A stretch of 64,000 nt of DNA from positions 6,323,001 to 6,387,000 of the forward strand of contig OZ004584.1 in NCBI GenBank assembly GCA_963924555.1, read 5' to 3'. Each line of letters opens with the position of its first letter. Position 1 is the stretch's first letter. This DNA comes from Crambe crambe (taxonomy: Eukaryota > Porifera > Demospongiae > Poecilosclerida > Crambeidae). The position numbers and the translations under genes were made by a program. Shown here in pieces: positions 21,339-31,789 of this stretch. Under the pieces are notes generated by a model. It did not search any database and was not told the DNA's origin. It was given only the letters and a program-made list of their open reading frames with translations.

Positions 21339-22460
21339 CTAGAAACGTTCTGTTGGGTCCATGTATTGCTTGATGATAGTCCCAACATTTATCATACAGC
21401 CTGTTAAAGTAGCACCTGGAAAAAAGGACTGGTAAGATTGGTCGTTCACATCTCCAAGGCCAAAGGGTGTGGGAGCTGAATATGAACTCAGTACATGACT
21501 TGATGTGTCCTTTTGCTGTTCCATGGATGCCTTTTTATAAGAATTTAGACTCTGAAGGTTATTGTGACTAGTGAGCTGAATCACTTGAGTCTCAGGTACG
21601 TTAATGTTGGTAAGTGCTGTAACTGATGGTTTTTCGTACTGTAACCATGGTTTTTCATGCCAAGTGGTTAGTTTATTTCCCCATGCAGTTACTCCTGCAC
21701 TATACACCATTCTCTTCATAATAGAACCAATTCTATCTTCCCCCACTCGCTGCCATTTGTACCACAGATCATCACAAGAGGCTTTGTAAGTTGATTAAGG
21801 TGAGCCAACTTCACACAGTTCTGAAGGTCTCTTTTGTAAATATTTTTCAAAAATTCTTACAGGACATTTGTCAGGATCAAGAGGTGTGCTCCACATCTTG
21901 GGTTTGAATGCTCGAACAGCACTAGACTCACCAGTTCTAGTTTTTGTATCATGTTCATTAAATCTGTAATTATCTTCAGTGGATTGTATGTTGAAATCAC
22001 CATACTGAAGCTTATAATGCTCACCTTGACCATTCCCATATATGAAGAAACTAAACCATAATCTCTGGTGTAGAATCTCCTAGAACTCCAACACTCCATT
22101 TTTTCCCCTTCGATATCTGCATTTTCTTAAGGCTCAGACACATTTGTCATGTTCCTTTTGCCTAACATTTTCCTGGTTGCTTACAGCTTTTCACGAGATG
22201 AGGCAAACTGAATATCACGTATCTTGCCTGTCAATACTCCTTTGAAAACCTGTTTCTGGTTCATATGTATGTAGATCATCAGCTTTTCTCACTTTGCAGT
22301 AAAAGTGGCCAAGTAGCCAATCTAACTCACTAGGAAACATTTCTCCTATTTTTCTCATTAACGGATAAACACAATGTATACCATTTTCAAAGTCAGTCCC
22401 TATTTTTATCTTAGTATTTATTGTTCTTCTTGGACTTGGACTTATCTCGATACTATTCGA
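21339..22460 (-). pseudogene. Decayed Crypton-type (DUF3504) tyrosine-recombinase-like gene
   Basis: The minus strand encodes pieces typical of the DUF3504/KIAA1958-ZMYM type of domesticated or mobile tyrosine recombinase, in order: LDWLLGHFYCKVRKAD and YEPETGFQRSIDR (about 22225-22340, N-terminal SAM-like part), HDTKTRTGESSAVRAF (about 21920), DPDKCPVRIFEKYLQKRP (about 21850), a WYKWQRVGEDRIGSIMKRM stretch (about 21740), and SHNNLQSLNSYKKASMEQQK (about 21540, carrying the C-terminal His and Tyr). Frame changes and stops separate the pieces. The H-x-x-R box is broken by a frameshift and a CGA-to-TGA stop near 21660. It is the only non-family coding relic on the minus strand and sits between receptor genes. 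Confidence 0.75.
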
Positions 22461-23003
22461 TGAAATTTCAAACTCAAAATCAATACAACAGCTTCCACAA
22501 GAAAGGGTAATACATAAGTGTATTCCCCTTCAAAGTCCATGACTTACCTGAAGGAAATCTGGTGGATCAGATTTCTTGTTTGCCTCTTGATCTGTTAGTG
22601 TTATACTAGGGGAAAATGAATAAGGAGTTCCAGAAGTTTGTATTTTATTATTCACAATAATTATTATCAAGTAGTGAAAAATGGGATAAAGCTCGTCATA
22701 AGAAAAGTTCAAAGTTCACTGTCCTGATCACGTTAAGTTCATTGAAATAGTAATGTGTACAAATACAGCCAGGGGAAAGTGGGTACACACCTTAAATAAT
22801 AGTGAGTGCGGCCTATTCATTATGTTTTCCAATGTAAGTTTAATAATGGCGTAAATGACACTCGAAATAAACATGAAAGTAGACATACATTTCATTAAAA
22901 CACTTATGGCTGTAAAACTAGCTAGTCATAGCAGTACTAAAAAAATGTTTAAAAAGCAAACAGTTATTCACTTGACAATGTAAACATTAAACTTTTCCAC
23001 ATT
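22461..23003. other. Intergenic: R11 3' flank
   Basis: Positions 22740-23000 match 13250-13455 and 32545-32730, the 3' flanks of psi6 and psi16, without the inserted element found there. Nothing coding is seen. Confidence 0.55.
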
Positions 23004-24260
23004 TTACCCAACATACAGCTCTACAAGCTGGAGAGGTATGTCTTCATCAGTACCATCTTTACAGATCCTGACCTCCAGGTCATCAGTGGTGGACTGGGGG
23101 AGGGTCTTGCAGAACCATGGAGGGTTGTTGAACTGGCAGCAGGTACTGGAGGGACCACATCCCTGGCCATCCCAGAGAGGATGACCAGAGTAGAAGGTAG
23201 AGCTGGAAGATGTACTTCCATTGTTACCAGAGTCACAAAAGAAGTTGTTTCCTACGAAAGATATATTACGACTAATACATGCACAAATTGAAGATTCGTA
23301 TCTAGCATTGACAAAAGACCAAATGTGCTGTCGAGATCCAACACTGCCATGAGTGAGAGAGACACCATCCATATAGCTTCCATCAATTTGATTAGAACAT
23401 GAGGAGTAACCATCAGGATCACCATGTTGATAAGCTATTATACGTCCACACACACGAGTATAGGTCATCCCATAAGTGGAATAGAACACCGAATTGCAAC
23501 CACAACGTCTATTCTGTGTCCTCCCACATGCCCTCACAGGGGAGGAGATGTTCCAGTTGCTAGGACAGACCTGGTTGGGGTCTGACATGTTGAGGAAGGC
23601 CACACGAGTCCACGTACTTGGTCCATCACAACCACACAGCCTGTTGAAGTCACAGTACACATGTACAGCAGAGCCATTGGAGGACCTGATCCAGTAGTAA
23701 CCTGATGGGGAGGAGGGATTCAACTGCAAGACATGGGAACAGGAAGCAGCAGGGTTCAATCGTAGAAGAATATCAGTTCGTCCTGAAACACTTGCTTGAA
23801 GCTCATTGAGATTATTAACAAAAATTTGAAGCTGATTTATTTTTCTTTCATATTCAAATATGCTACCATCCACAAAAGTAGAATTCTGGAGCTGCATTAT
23901 TCTTCTCATATATTCAGATATGCTACCATTTACAAAAGTTTCAAATCCAGATATAGTGTTCTGAAGCTTCATTATCATGTGTTCCACCTCAAGCTTAGCA
24001 CTCTGATGGTTGACTTGTGAAGAATTCCACACTGTAAGAGCCAAGCTAGCAAATGCTGCACTACCTACTAAGATGAATCCAACTAGTGCACACATGCACA
24101 ACCAACTACAAACAGGCTTTTTCAACTTGGAATTATCTTGATGAGGAGTTGCTAATGCACCTGAAGTACTATTAGATGGAATTCCATACTGAGAATTCAC
24201 ATCACAGGATGCTACAACGTCCTTGAAATTTGGTAACTCGTAAGTGTGTTCCTCTTCCAT
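23004..24260 (-). CDS. R11: class A receptor-like protein, 418 aa
   Basis: Single exon, intact, start MEEEHTYELP at 24260. The second tail motif is YGIP. Membrane helix at about 49-75. The stalk has ISGFETFVNGSISEYMRR, a partly deleted FVDGSIFEYERK module and a final NNLNELQASVSGR helix. The head is class A with NARYESSICACISRNISF in place of the usual SAGGE...CSSSNPWP region. The protein ends LVELYVG instead of YVQ. psi6 and psi16 are broken relatives of this head type. A TATA box lies 38 bases upstream of the ATG. Confidence 0.88.
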   Translation of the reverse strand: MEEEHTYELPNFKDVVASCDVNSQYGIPSNSTSGALATPHQDNSKLKKPVCSWLCMCALVGFILVGSAAFASLALTVWNSSQVNHQSAKLEVEHMIMKLQNTISGFETFVNGSISEYMRRIMQLQNSTFVDGSIFEYERKINQLQIFVNNLNELQASVSGRTDILLRLNPAASCSHVLQLNPSSPSGYYWIRSSNGSAVHVYCDFNRLCGCDGPSTWTRVAFLNMSDPNQVCPSNWNISSPVRACGRTQNRRCGCNSVFYSTYGMTYTRVCGRIIAYQHGDPDGYSSCSNQIDGSYMDGVSLTHGSVGSRQHIWSFVNARYESSICACISRNISFVGNNFFCDSGNNGSTSSSSTFYSGHPLWDGQGCGPSSTCCQFNNPPWFCKTLPQSTTDDLEVRICKDGTDEDIPLQLVELYVG

Positions 24261-24297
24261 GGTTTAACTTGAAGAAAGAAATTCACTATACACAACG

Positions 24298-24306
24298 TTT
24301 TATATA
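24298..24306 (-). promoter_or_regulatory. TATA box of R11
   Basis: TATATAAAA on the minus strand, 38 bases before the ATG. The same box at the same distance occurs upstream of R14 and psi20, and as TATATAAG upstream of R12, in an otherwise conserved ~90-base flank. The conserved position supports a core promoter. Confidence 0.65.
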
Positions 24307-24898
24307 CACTACATTACTAAGTGGATTGCTCTTGGGACTGCATAAAACAATTATTGTTGGAATCACTTTCAAGTTATTAATAAACCTGACTTATATACAT
24401 GTACGAGTAATGGAGATGTTTTCCTTTAGGATTTAAGTATACATGGCCTAATGGTAAATCATTTAATCAATTATACATTCAAAAGCATGTGACTTCTGTA
24501 TTGATAACTGAAGTGAGCCCAATACTGTAGTGATGATGACCTTTCACCCTCATATGCAAACATACATTTTAATAATATCTTGTACGTACATTCTAGATCT
24601 AATGTGCAGCTTCTTTGCGTGATGACCTTGAGCACCTGTAACAAAATGCCCCTTTTGCCTACACCTAAAAAAACTGTCAGCAAGGAAGCCCAAGAGAACT
24701 TCACATGATAGGCCAGGATACTTCAATTTTGAGCACCATGGATGGTGTCACATTAGAACAGCCATGTTCTAATAAGGCACTAGCTTTAGCTCATGCATAT
24801 ACCTAAAGGAGGAATTGTGTGGAATTGAATATCGAATAGTGGCCTCCAACAGCACTTTAATCTCAACAACTATTGAAGTATAATTTTTTCCAAAGAAA

Positions 24899-24942
24899 CA
24901 ACTTCTTTGAGATTTGGTAATTCATGTGTGTTCCTCTTCCAT
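24899..24942 (-). pseudogene. Isolated 5' coding remnant of a family gene
   Basis: Reads as the first ~15 codons of a family member (MEEEH followed by a YQ/ELPN..KE-like stretch with a small deletion), preceded by an R5-type 5' flank. The rest of the gene is absent; what follows is R11 5'-side sequence. Confidence 0.65.
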
Positions 24943-25380
24943 GGTTTGACTTGAAGATTCACCTCTTAATCTTCTCGTGCTATGCATGCTAAGCAGAGCA
25001 TTTTAAATACGGAGTTGAATGAGCGTATTTGAGTTCCATAAGTGTATCTTGCCTAACACAATGCTTGCCATTGTTTCCATAACCTATTTACACACTACAT
25101 TACTGAGTTATAATAAGTGGATTCAGAATAAATGAAAGAGGACATTCTGAATTATGGATTCTTTAAGTAAAGGACATAAATGGAGTTGGTTTCTACATGA
25201 GAGGTTCTACTGTTAGGGCCATGAGTGGAAGTGAACATCATAACATTATAGGTAGCAATCATTGACACTTTAATTAGCTACTCTCAAACATAAACAGCTA
25301 CTAGAGTATAAAGATAAAGAGGAAAAACGAAAAGGTTCTCTACAAAATCTTTTTTGTAAAACAGGAGGTTAAGTTGCATT

Positions 25381-26817
25381 TTACTGTACATAAAGCTCCA
25401 AAAGCTGGATAGGTGTATCATCAGAATTTCCACCATTACAGATCCTGACCTCAAGGTTGTTGGAGGTGGAGTTGAGGAGGGTCTTACAGAACCATGGAGG
25501 GTTGTTGAGCTGGCAGCAGGTGCTATTGGGACCACACCCCTGGCCATCCCAGAGAGGGTCGTTGGGATGGAAAATTCCTGGAATATCATTGACCTGATTG
25601 CCAGAGTCACAGAAGTAATTATTTCCAACAAAAGAAGTCGAATGTGGCCAGTTATTGTTGTTACTGCATGCACATAACCACCATGTGCGAAAGGGACCTT
25701 CTTCTCCGATAGCACTGGCAAAGGACCAGATATGTTGACGAGACCCCACACTGCCATGAGTCAGAGAGACACCATCAACATATGGTTGATCTATATGACT
25801 GTAAAAAACTAGTCCCTTAAAGCCATCGGTGTTTCCATTTTGATAGGCTATTATGCGTCCACATACACGACTATAGGTCAGTCCGAAAGTGGAATAAAAC
25901 GTTGATTTGCAACTACCATTACGGTTTTGTCCCCTCCCACATGTCCTCACAGGGGAAAGGATGGTGGTCCAGTTGCTGGGACAGACCTGGTTGGGGTCTG
26001 ACATGTTGAGGAAGGCCACACGAGTCCAAGCATCACTTAATCCACCACAACCACACTGCCTATTGAAGTCACAGTACACACGTACAGCAGAGCCATTGGA
26101 GGACCTGATCCAGTAGTGACCAGATGGGGAGGAGGGATTCAACCACAAGACATGTGAACAGGAAGCAGCAGGGTTCAACTGTAGTAGGGTATCAGTTTGT
26201 CCTGAAAAACTTGCTTGAAGCTCATTGAGATCATTAACAAAAATTTGAAGATGATTTATTCTTCTTTCATATTGAGATATGCTACCATTCACAGGAGTAT
26301 CAAGTCCAAATATAGAATTCTGAAGCTGCATTGCTCTTCTTTCGAGTTCAGAAATGTTAAGATTCACAGAAGTATCAATAGATACCTGAAATGGGTTTAT
26401 TCTTCTTTCATATTCAGATATGCTACTATTCACCAAAATTTCAAGTCCAGATATAGTGTTATGAAGCTGTTTTATCCTTCTTTCATATTCAGATATGCTG
26501 CCATTTATAAAGGTTTCAAGTCCAGATATAGTGTTCATTATCATGTGTTCCATCTCAATCTTAGCACCCTGATGGTTGACTTGGACGATATTCCATACTG
26601 TAAGAGCAGATGCTGCACTACCTACTAAGATGAATCCAACTAATGCACACATGCACAACCAACTACAAACAGGCTTCTTCAACTTGGATTTATTTTGATG
26701 AGGAGTACCTGATGCACCTGAAGTACTATTAGATGGAATTTCATACTGAGAATTCACATCACAGGATGCAACAGCTTCCTTGAAATTTGGTAACTCGTAA
26801 GTGTGTTCCTCTTCCAT
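25381..26817 (-). CDS. R12: class A receptor-like protein with a long four-module stalk, 478 aa
   Basis: Single exon, intact, the longest copy in the window. Tail motifs YELP and YEIP. The membrane helix is slightly shortened (VGSAASALTVW). The stalk (about 85-230) has four tandem modules: NTISGLETFINGSISEYERR, NTISGLEILVNSSISEYERR, a VSIDTSVNLNISELERR variant, and NSIFGLDTPVNGSISQYERR. These are followed by the NDLNELQASFSGQ helix. The head is the FKGLVFYSHIDQPYVDGV subtype shared with R1, R4 and R29, so an ISGLE-type stalk is here joined to a head type also used with the other stalk. Confidence 0.88.
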   Translation of the reverse strand: MEEEHTYELPNFKEAVASCDVNSQYEIPSNSTSGASGTPHQNKSKLKKPVCSWLCMCALVGFILVGSAASALTVWNIVQVNHQGAKIEMEHMIMNTISGLETFINGSISEYERRIKQLHNTISGLEILVNSSISEYERRINPFQVSIDTSVNLNISELERRAMQLQNSIFGLDTPVNGSISQYERRINHLQIFVNDLNELQASFSGQTDTLLQLNPAASCSHVLWLNPSSPSGHYWIRSSNGSAVRVYCDFNRQCGCGGLSDAWTRVAFLNMSDPNQVCPSNWTTILSPVRTCGRGQNRNGSCKSTFYSTFGLTYSRVCGRIIAYQNGNTDGFKGLVFYSHIDQPYVDGVSLTHGSVGSRQHIWSFASAIGEEGPFRTWWLCACSNNNNWPHSTSFVGNNYFCDSGNQVNDIPGIFHPNDPLWDGQGCGPNSTCCQLNNPPWFCKTLLNSTSNNLEVRICNGGNSDDTPIQLLELYVQ

Positions 26818-27299
26818 CGTTTAACTTGAAGAAAGAAATTCACTATATACAACTTATATACACTACATTACTGAGTTATGAGTTATAATAAATGGATTGT
26901 TCTTGGGACTGCATAATCCATAATATTTTGGGAATCATTTTCAAGTGATTAAAAATTTTTTAAAAATTGTAATAATAATGTGAATGAATAAAAAGGTTAT
27001 TTATCATAATACAGTGCAAGTAATGGAGATTTTTGTCCTTTGGGATTAAACTTTAAGTATACGTGGCATAAATCTGTTTAAGAAAACACTATTGATAATT
27101 AGAATTTAAATAGTATACCCAAAAATTGCTTTTAAAAGCATGTGATTTGTGTATTGATAACTGAAGTGAGCCCAAAATTGTAGTGCATGATGATGACCTT
27201 TCACCCTCATATGCAAGCATGCAGTTTTTGAGTGTGATATATTGATATCTTGTACGTACATTACAGATCTAATGTGCAGCTTCTTTTAGTGATGACCTT
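26818..27299. other. Intergenic: R12 5' flank
   Basis: Shares the R11/R14 promoter flank, with TATATAAG at 26853-26860 on the minus strand. The rest matches 24450-24620 loosely. No coding sequence. Confidence 0.55.
26853..26860 (-). promoter_or_regulatory. TATA box of R12
   Basis: TATATAAG, 36 bases upstream of the ATG. A few bases are deleted relative to the R11 and R14 flanks but the position is kept. Confidence 0.55.
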
Positions 27300-28066
27300 G
27301 GCATGCACGCTCGCCCCACAATGCTTTGGAGGGACACACCCCTGGCCGTCCCAGAGAGGGTTGTAGGAAAGTAAATATTTGGATTAGTTCGACCACGATT
27401 GGCGGAGTCACAGAAATAATCATTTCCAATAAATGCAGTCGAATGTGGCCAGTTAGTGCTGTTATTTCATTCACATAACCATGCTGTATGAAGGGAACCT
27501 CTTTCCCCAATAGCTCTGGCAAAGGACCAGATATGCTTCCAAGATCACATACTGATATGGTCCTTCAATCTGTCCAAAAAAGGCATCAGTGTTTCTATTT
27601 TGATAGGCTATAATGCATCCACACACGCCATTATAGGTCAGTCCAAAAGTGGAATAGAACGTTGATTTGCAATCACCATTGCTGTTTCATCCCCTCCCAC
27701 ATGTCCTTAAGGGGGAAGTGATGGTAGTCCTATTGCTGGGACAGATCTGTTAGGGGTCTGACATGTTGAGGAAGGCCACACAAGTCCACGTACTTGGTCG
27801 ATGAATTTATTATTCTTTCATATTCCAATATGCTACCATTCAACTAAGATGAACCCAACTAGTGCACACATGCACAACAAACTACAAACAGGCTTCTTCA
27901 ACTTGGACCTAACTTGATGAGGAGTAACTGATGCATACACATTTCCTGAAACACAATCACACTGAGAATTCACATCACAGCATGTAACAGCTTCCTTGAG
28001 ATTTGGTAATTCGTAATTGTTCTTCAAATAGTTACACTTCACATGGTCTTCACTATTGGCAAGCAT
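27300..28066 (-). pseudogene. psi13: class A gene with large deletions
   Basis: An N-terminal piece (27833-28066) encodes YELPNLKEAV, a basic KLKKP patch and the start of the membrane helix (CMCALVGFILV), then jumps directly to head sequence. The stalk and the fibrinogen-like start are deleted. Head fragments (27300-27800) include CVPPKHCGA-like debris, the FYSTFGLTY region and an SNIFTFLQ-type stretch related to R34, with several frameshifts. The normal MEEEH start is replaced by unrelated sequence. Confidence 0.8.
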
Positions 28067-28084
28067 TGTTTTAAACTAGATACA

Positions 28085-28190
28085 CTTATAGTATGCTCAT
28101 TCAACTCCGTATTTAAAATGCTTTGCATGCATTGCTCAAGAAGATTAAGAGGCAAATTATGAGCTGATAAACCATGGAAGAGGAACACAC
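28085..28190 (+). pseudogene. Inverted 5' end of a family gene (plus strand)
   Basis: ACCATGGAAGAGGAACACAC at 28171-28190 is a family start (MEEEHT) reading on the plus strand, opposite to every other gene-scale copy. The ~85 bases before it are the reverse complement of the R5-type 5' flank (11704-11790). Only six codons remain before the sequence switches to R14 head. It marks an inversion breakpoint. Confidence 0.8.
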
Positions 28191-29101
28191 TTTCCACTTG
28201 GAGAGTTTGTATCGATTTCACATGTTCGTTCAGGATTGCAACTATCCCCCTGCCTGAGACCACTGGGACATTGGCTACTGTTGTCTCTCATGTCCAGACT
28301 AGCCACTCTCATCCACCCTCCAGTGACTCCACCACATGACCTGGTCATGTCACAGTACACACGCACAGCAGAGCCATTGGAGGACCTGATCCAGTAGTGA
28401 TCTGATGGGGAGGAGGGATACATTGCAAAGAGAGCAGAACATGAAGCAGCAGAATCATTAGGTAGTTTTCCCATTTGTGTACAATAAACACGTACAGAGC
28501 CATTGGAGGAACTGATCCAGTAGTAACCTGATGGGGAGGAGGGATTCAACCACAAGACATGTGAACAGGAAGCAGCAGGGTTCAATCGTAGAAGAATATC
28601 AGTTCGTCTTGAAATACTTGCTTGAAGCTCATTGAGATTATTAGCAGGAATTTGAAGCTGATTTATTCTTCTTTCATATTCAGATATGCTACCATTCACA
28701 GAAGTTTCAAGCCCAGATATAGTGTTCTGAAGCTGCATTACTCTACCTTTAAGTTCAGAAATGTTAACATTCACAGAAGTTTCAAGTCCAGATAAAGAAT
28801 TCTGAAGCTTCATTATCATGTGCTCTGTCCCAGTCTTAGCACTCTGATGGTTGATTTGTGAGATGTTCCACGCTGTAAGAGCCAAGCTAGCAAATGCTGC
28901 ACTACCTACTAAGATGAATCCAACTAGTGCACACATGCACAACCAACTACAAACAGGCTTCTTCAACTTGGACTTATCTTGACGAGGAGCTGCTGATGCA
29001 CCTGAAGTACTATTAGATGGAATTTCATACTGAGGATTCACATCACAGGATGCAACAGCTTCCTTGAAATTCGGTAACTCGTAACTGTGTTCTTCTTCCA
29101 T
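28157..29101 (-). CDS. R14: chimeric receptor-like protein, class A stalk and truncated class B head, about 314 aa
   Basis: Starts MEEEHSYELP at 29101; an extra ATG lies one codon upstream. Tail YELP/YEIP, membrane helix, two ISGLETSVN modules. The fibrinogen-like segment occurs twice: a first SPSGYYWISSSNGSVRVYC, then a short linker TQMGKLPNDSAA and a second SPSDHYWIRSSNGSAVRVYC. This leads into class B sequence (DMTRSCGGVTGGWMRVAS). The frame ends early at NSPSGKC followed by VPLPWFISS, which is the antisense of the inverted start-codon fragment at 28157-28190. About half the head is missing. It is open and has a TATA box, so expression is possible. Confidence 0.75.
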   Translation of the reverse strand: MEEEHSYELPNFKEAVASCDVNPQYEIPSNSTSGASAAPRQDKSKLKKPVCSWLCMCALVGFILVGSAAFASLALTAWNISQINHQSAKTGTEHMIMKLQNSLSGLETSVNVNISELKGRVMQLQNTISGLETSVNGSISEYERRINQLQIPANNLNELQASISRRTDILLRLNPAASCSHVLWLNPSSPSGYYWISSSNGSVRVYCTQMGKLPNDSAASCSALFAMYPSSPSDHYWIRSSNGSAVRVYCDMTRSCGGVTGGWMRVASLDMRDNSSQCPSGLRQGDSCNPERTCEIDTNSPSGKCVPLPWFISS

Positions 29102-29104
29102 CAT

Positions 29105-29367
29105 TTAACTTGAAGAAAGAAATTCACTATACACAACGTTTTATATACACTACATTACTAAGTGGATTGCTCTTGGGACTGCATAAAACAATCCATTATT
29201 ATAAATACTGTTGAAATCATTTTCAAAAAAAAATTAGTGAATGAATAAAAAAGGTTATCATAACTCATATAGATTTTTCCATTGGGACTTATGTATAAAA
29301 ACACTATTGGTAATCAGCATTTACCCCAAAAATTGCACCTAAAAACATTATTATTATGATCAAGGGT
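29105..29367. other. R14 5' flank
   Basis: Shared R11/R12/psi20-type promoter flank followed by sequence resembling 27000-27120. No gene. Confidence 0.55.
29139..29147 (-). promoter_or_regulatory. TATA box of R14
   Basis: TATATAAAA on the minus strand, 37 bases upstream of the MEEEH ATG, in the same flank context as R11. Confidence 0.6.
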
Positions 29368-29687
29368 GTATCGACCCGCCAAAGGCAGGGAGAGGGCATG
29401 CAACTCCTGTACAGGCTGCATAGCCACTGAATAGATTTCAGCGCGCTATGTGATGACGTGTGGTGAGCTCATGAAATCAGCTGATCATTATCATGACGTA
29501 GCTACACTAGCTAGCTAATACTATAAGTACTATAGTACAGCCCTACAGATCAAGATGGAGTCACCAGGACTCCAACACAGCTTGCTGCAAGGAATGTGTT
29601 GAAGAAGTACAAGCAACTGTAGAGTTGATCCGACTTCATCAGAAGTTGCTGACTTAGTTTGTCTTTTGGCGGGTTGATATGATTGTG
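29368..29687. mobile_element. Non-autonomous DNA element with ACCCGCCAAA inverted ends
   Basis: The left end GTATCGACCCGCCAAAGGCA pairs with a right end whose reverse complement is ATCAACCCGCCAAAAGACA. The ~320 bp between them interrupt a flank that is continuous at 27120-27160. No transposase is encoded. The superfamily cannot be told from this copy. Confidence 0.65.
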
Positions 29688-29923
29688 TATTGATAACTAA
29701 AGTGAGCCCAACACTGTAGTGATGATGACCTTTCACCCTCATATGCAAAATATGTGGTTATTGTGTGTGATATTTCTTATGTACGTACGATATAGATCTA
29801 ATGTGCAGATTCTTTGCATGATGACCTTGTGTAAACTGCTCACCCTATTCCCTGCATTTTACAAGACTGCAACATGTCATGTAGTTAGTACATGAACCAA
29901 TAGCAACACAGTACAAAGTATTA

Positions 29924-30507
29924 CCGTAAGGGTATGAATTTTCGAGGTGATTTTATTTTCGTGGTTTTCGCGGTCCTTCTGAGTCCACGAAATTTATTCT
30001 TTGTGCACGCATCATAATACACATCACGCATAAGCATTAAATTGACCTTTGAACCTTAGACGTAACCACGTGATTGACGCGACAACACCTCGACTGTCAT
30101 GGCTCTTTTCAAATACTATCATCCAGAAAAAGCAGCTTCTGTTCCAAATGAAGTCAGTAAACAAGTGAGAGAAATTCAACTGAAAGGAAGACAGTGGCCA
30201 ATATGCTAAGGTACCACAGAAGAATAAACTAGCTATAGCAAAGTATGCCAGTGAAAATGGGGTGGCTAGAGCTGTAAGACATTTTACAGAAGATAATTTG
30301 AAAGAAAGCAGCATAAGAGATTGGAAAAAAGCCTAGGTGTGCTTTACTTGGAGAGGAGGTGGTTGTGAAAGCATTACCAGTTAAGAAACGTGGAAGACCA
30401 CCTCTTTTAGGTGAAAGAGTAGATAAGTACTTGCAAGAGTTGATAACATCCATGCGGAGCCGTGATAGCACGGAATTTTGAACCCTTGAAAATTCCTACC
30501 CTTACGG
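29924..30507 (+). mobile_element. Decayed pogo-like (Tc1/mariner superfamily) element
   Basis: Terminal inverted repeats CCGTAAGGGTATGAATTTTC and, from the other end, CCGTAAGGGTAGGAATTTTC lie next to a TA dinucleotide on both sides, the hallmark target of this superfamily. Inside, the plus strand keeps transposase pieces in several frames: a start at 30099 (MALFKYYHPEKAASVPNEV), a helix-turn-helix stretch (KYASENGVARAVRHFTEDN, LKESSIRDWKK) and an AT-hook-like KKRGRPPLLGERVDKYLQ. Stops and a frameshift separate them. The catalytic DDE part is missing, so it cannot move by itself. The length is about 584 bp. Confidence 0.8.
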
Positions 30508-30533
30508 TATACAAGATCTGCAGCTAACTAATC

Positions 30534-30963
30534 ATCAGTGGTGGACTGGAAGAGGGTCTTACAGAACCATGGAGGGTTGTTGAACTGGACCACACCCCTG
30601 GCTGTTGGGGTCTGATATGTTGAGGAATGCCACACGGGTCCATCCACTTGGTCCAAGTCCAGATAGAGACCTCTGAAGCTGAACTATAACAGAACTCTGA
30701 TGGTTGACTTGTGAGATATCCCACACTGTAAGAGCCAAGCTAGTGAATGCTGCACTACCTACTAAGATGAATCCAACTAGTGCACACATGCACAACCAAC
30801 TACAAACAGGCTTCTTCAACTTGGACTTATCTTGATGAGGAGTTGCATATGCAGACACACTTACTGGCGTAAAATTTGATGGAATTTCATACTGAGAATT
30901 CCCATCCCTGGATGCAACAGCTTCCTTGAGATTTGGTAATTCATAAGTGTGTTCCTCTTCCAT
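30534..30963 (-). pseudogene. R15: internally deleted family gene, 134-codon open frame
   Basis: Starts normally (MEEEHTYELP at 30963; YELP, YEIP, KSKLKKP, membrane helix). After SLSGL most of the stalk is lost and the frame jumps to head residues GPSGWTRVAFLNISDPN. It then jumps again, out of frame, to GCGP/QQPSMVL (antiparallel to the NNPPWFCKT region) and stops at 30559. The product would be a membrane anchor with almost no ectodomain. The pogo-like element lies immediately 3' of it. Confidence 0.75.
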
Positions 30964-31789
30964 GGTTTGACTTGAATATTCAGGTCATATAGATAATTAA
31001 TTTGCCTCTTAATCTTCTTGTGCTATGCATGCAAAGCGGAACACAGAGTTGAATGACCTAAAGCAATGCTTGCCATTGTTTCCATAACTTATTTGAGTTA
31101 TGATAAGTGAATTTCTCTTGGGACTACGTATTTACCAAACAATCCATAGAATCACTTTCAAGTCTTTCTTTAAAAGAATAATGTGAATGAATATAAATCT
31201 AGCTAAAAGGTTATTTATCATAACTTATGTATACTCTACATATCATCATAAAGTTACATGTGTGATAAAGTGCAAGAGGCTAAGAATCAATCCATAGCTA
31301 GCTATCATATGTAACGAAAAACTCAACTGATGAACCTTTGCCTACATTGGCAGATCACACAAGCATAATAAGTAGGACTCACTATCATCACACTCAACGT
31401 AAACTACATAAAGTCCGCCTGCAAAATGGAGTGTAAATACCAAAGAGTTTTGGGTAAATTTCTACTGGACAACATATGAGCAGCCCTACATATGTATTGA
31501 ATTCTCAGGTCACTATTCCTTAGACTCTGCACTGCGACTTCAAGGATGAATTCAGCAGCGATACATGGGAACAGGAAGCAGCTGTACCAAATTTACAATC
31601 TCAATAGTGGAAGAGAGTTGACATTGTGTTGGCATTAGAGGGAGACATGGTGATGGTTTGCAATGTAATATTCCTGCTGTGCTATATTAGTGACATCCTT
31701 TGAAACCACATACCACCAACTATAGGACAAGCTCGGAGTAGTAAGTGGTGAGAGCAAGATGGCCAGTGATCTGAATAACTAAATTTCTA

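Larger units (their letters stand above)
24261..25380. other. Intergenic: R11 5' flank, start-codon relic, R12 3' flank
   Basis: Contains a TATA-bearing promoter flank, then sequence matching 590-840, then an isolated family start (24899-24942) with its own R5-type 5' flank (24943-25080). No complete gene. Confidence 0.6.

Noticed and set aside
21339-21746. 135-codon open frame as a stand-alone gene
   Set aside because: It is the 3' piece of the decayed DUF3504 gene. Homologous pieces continue upstream in other frames.
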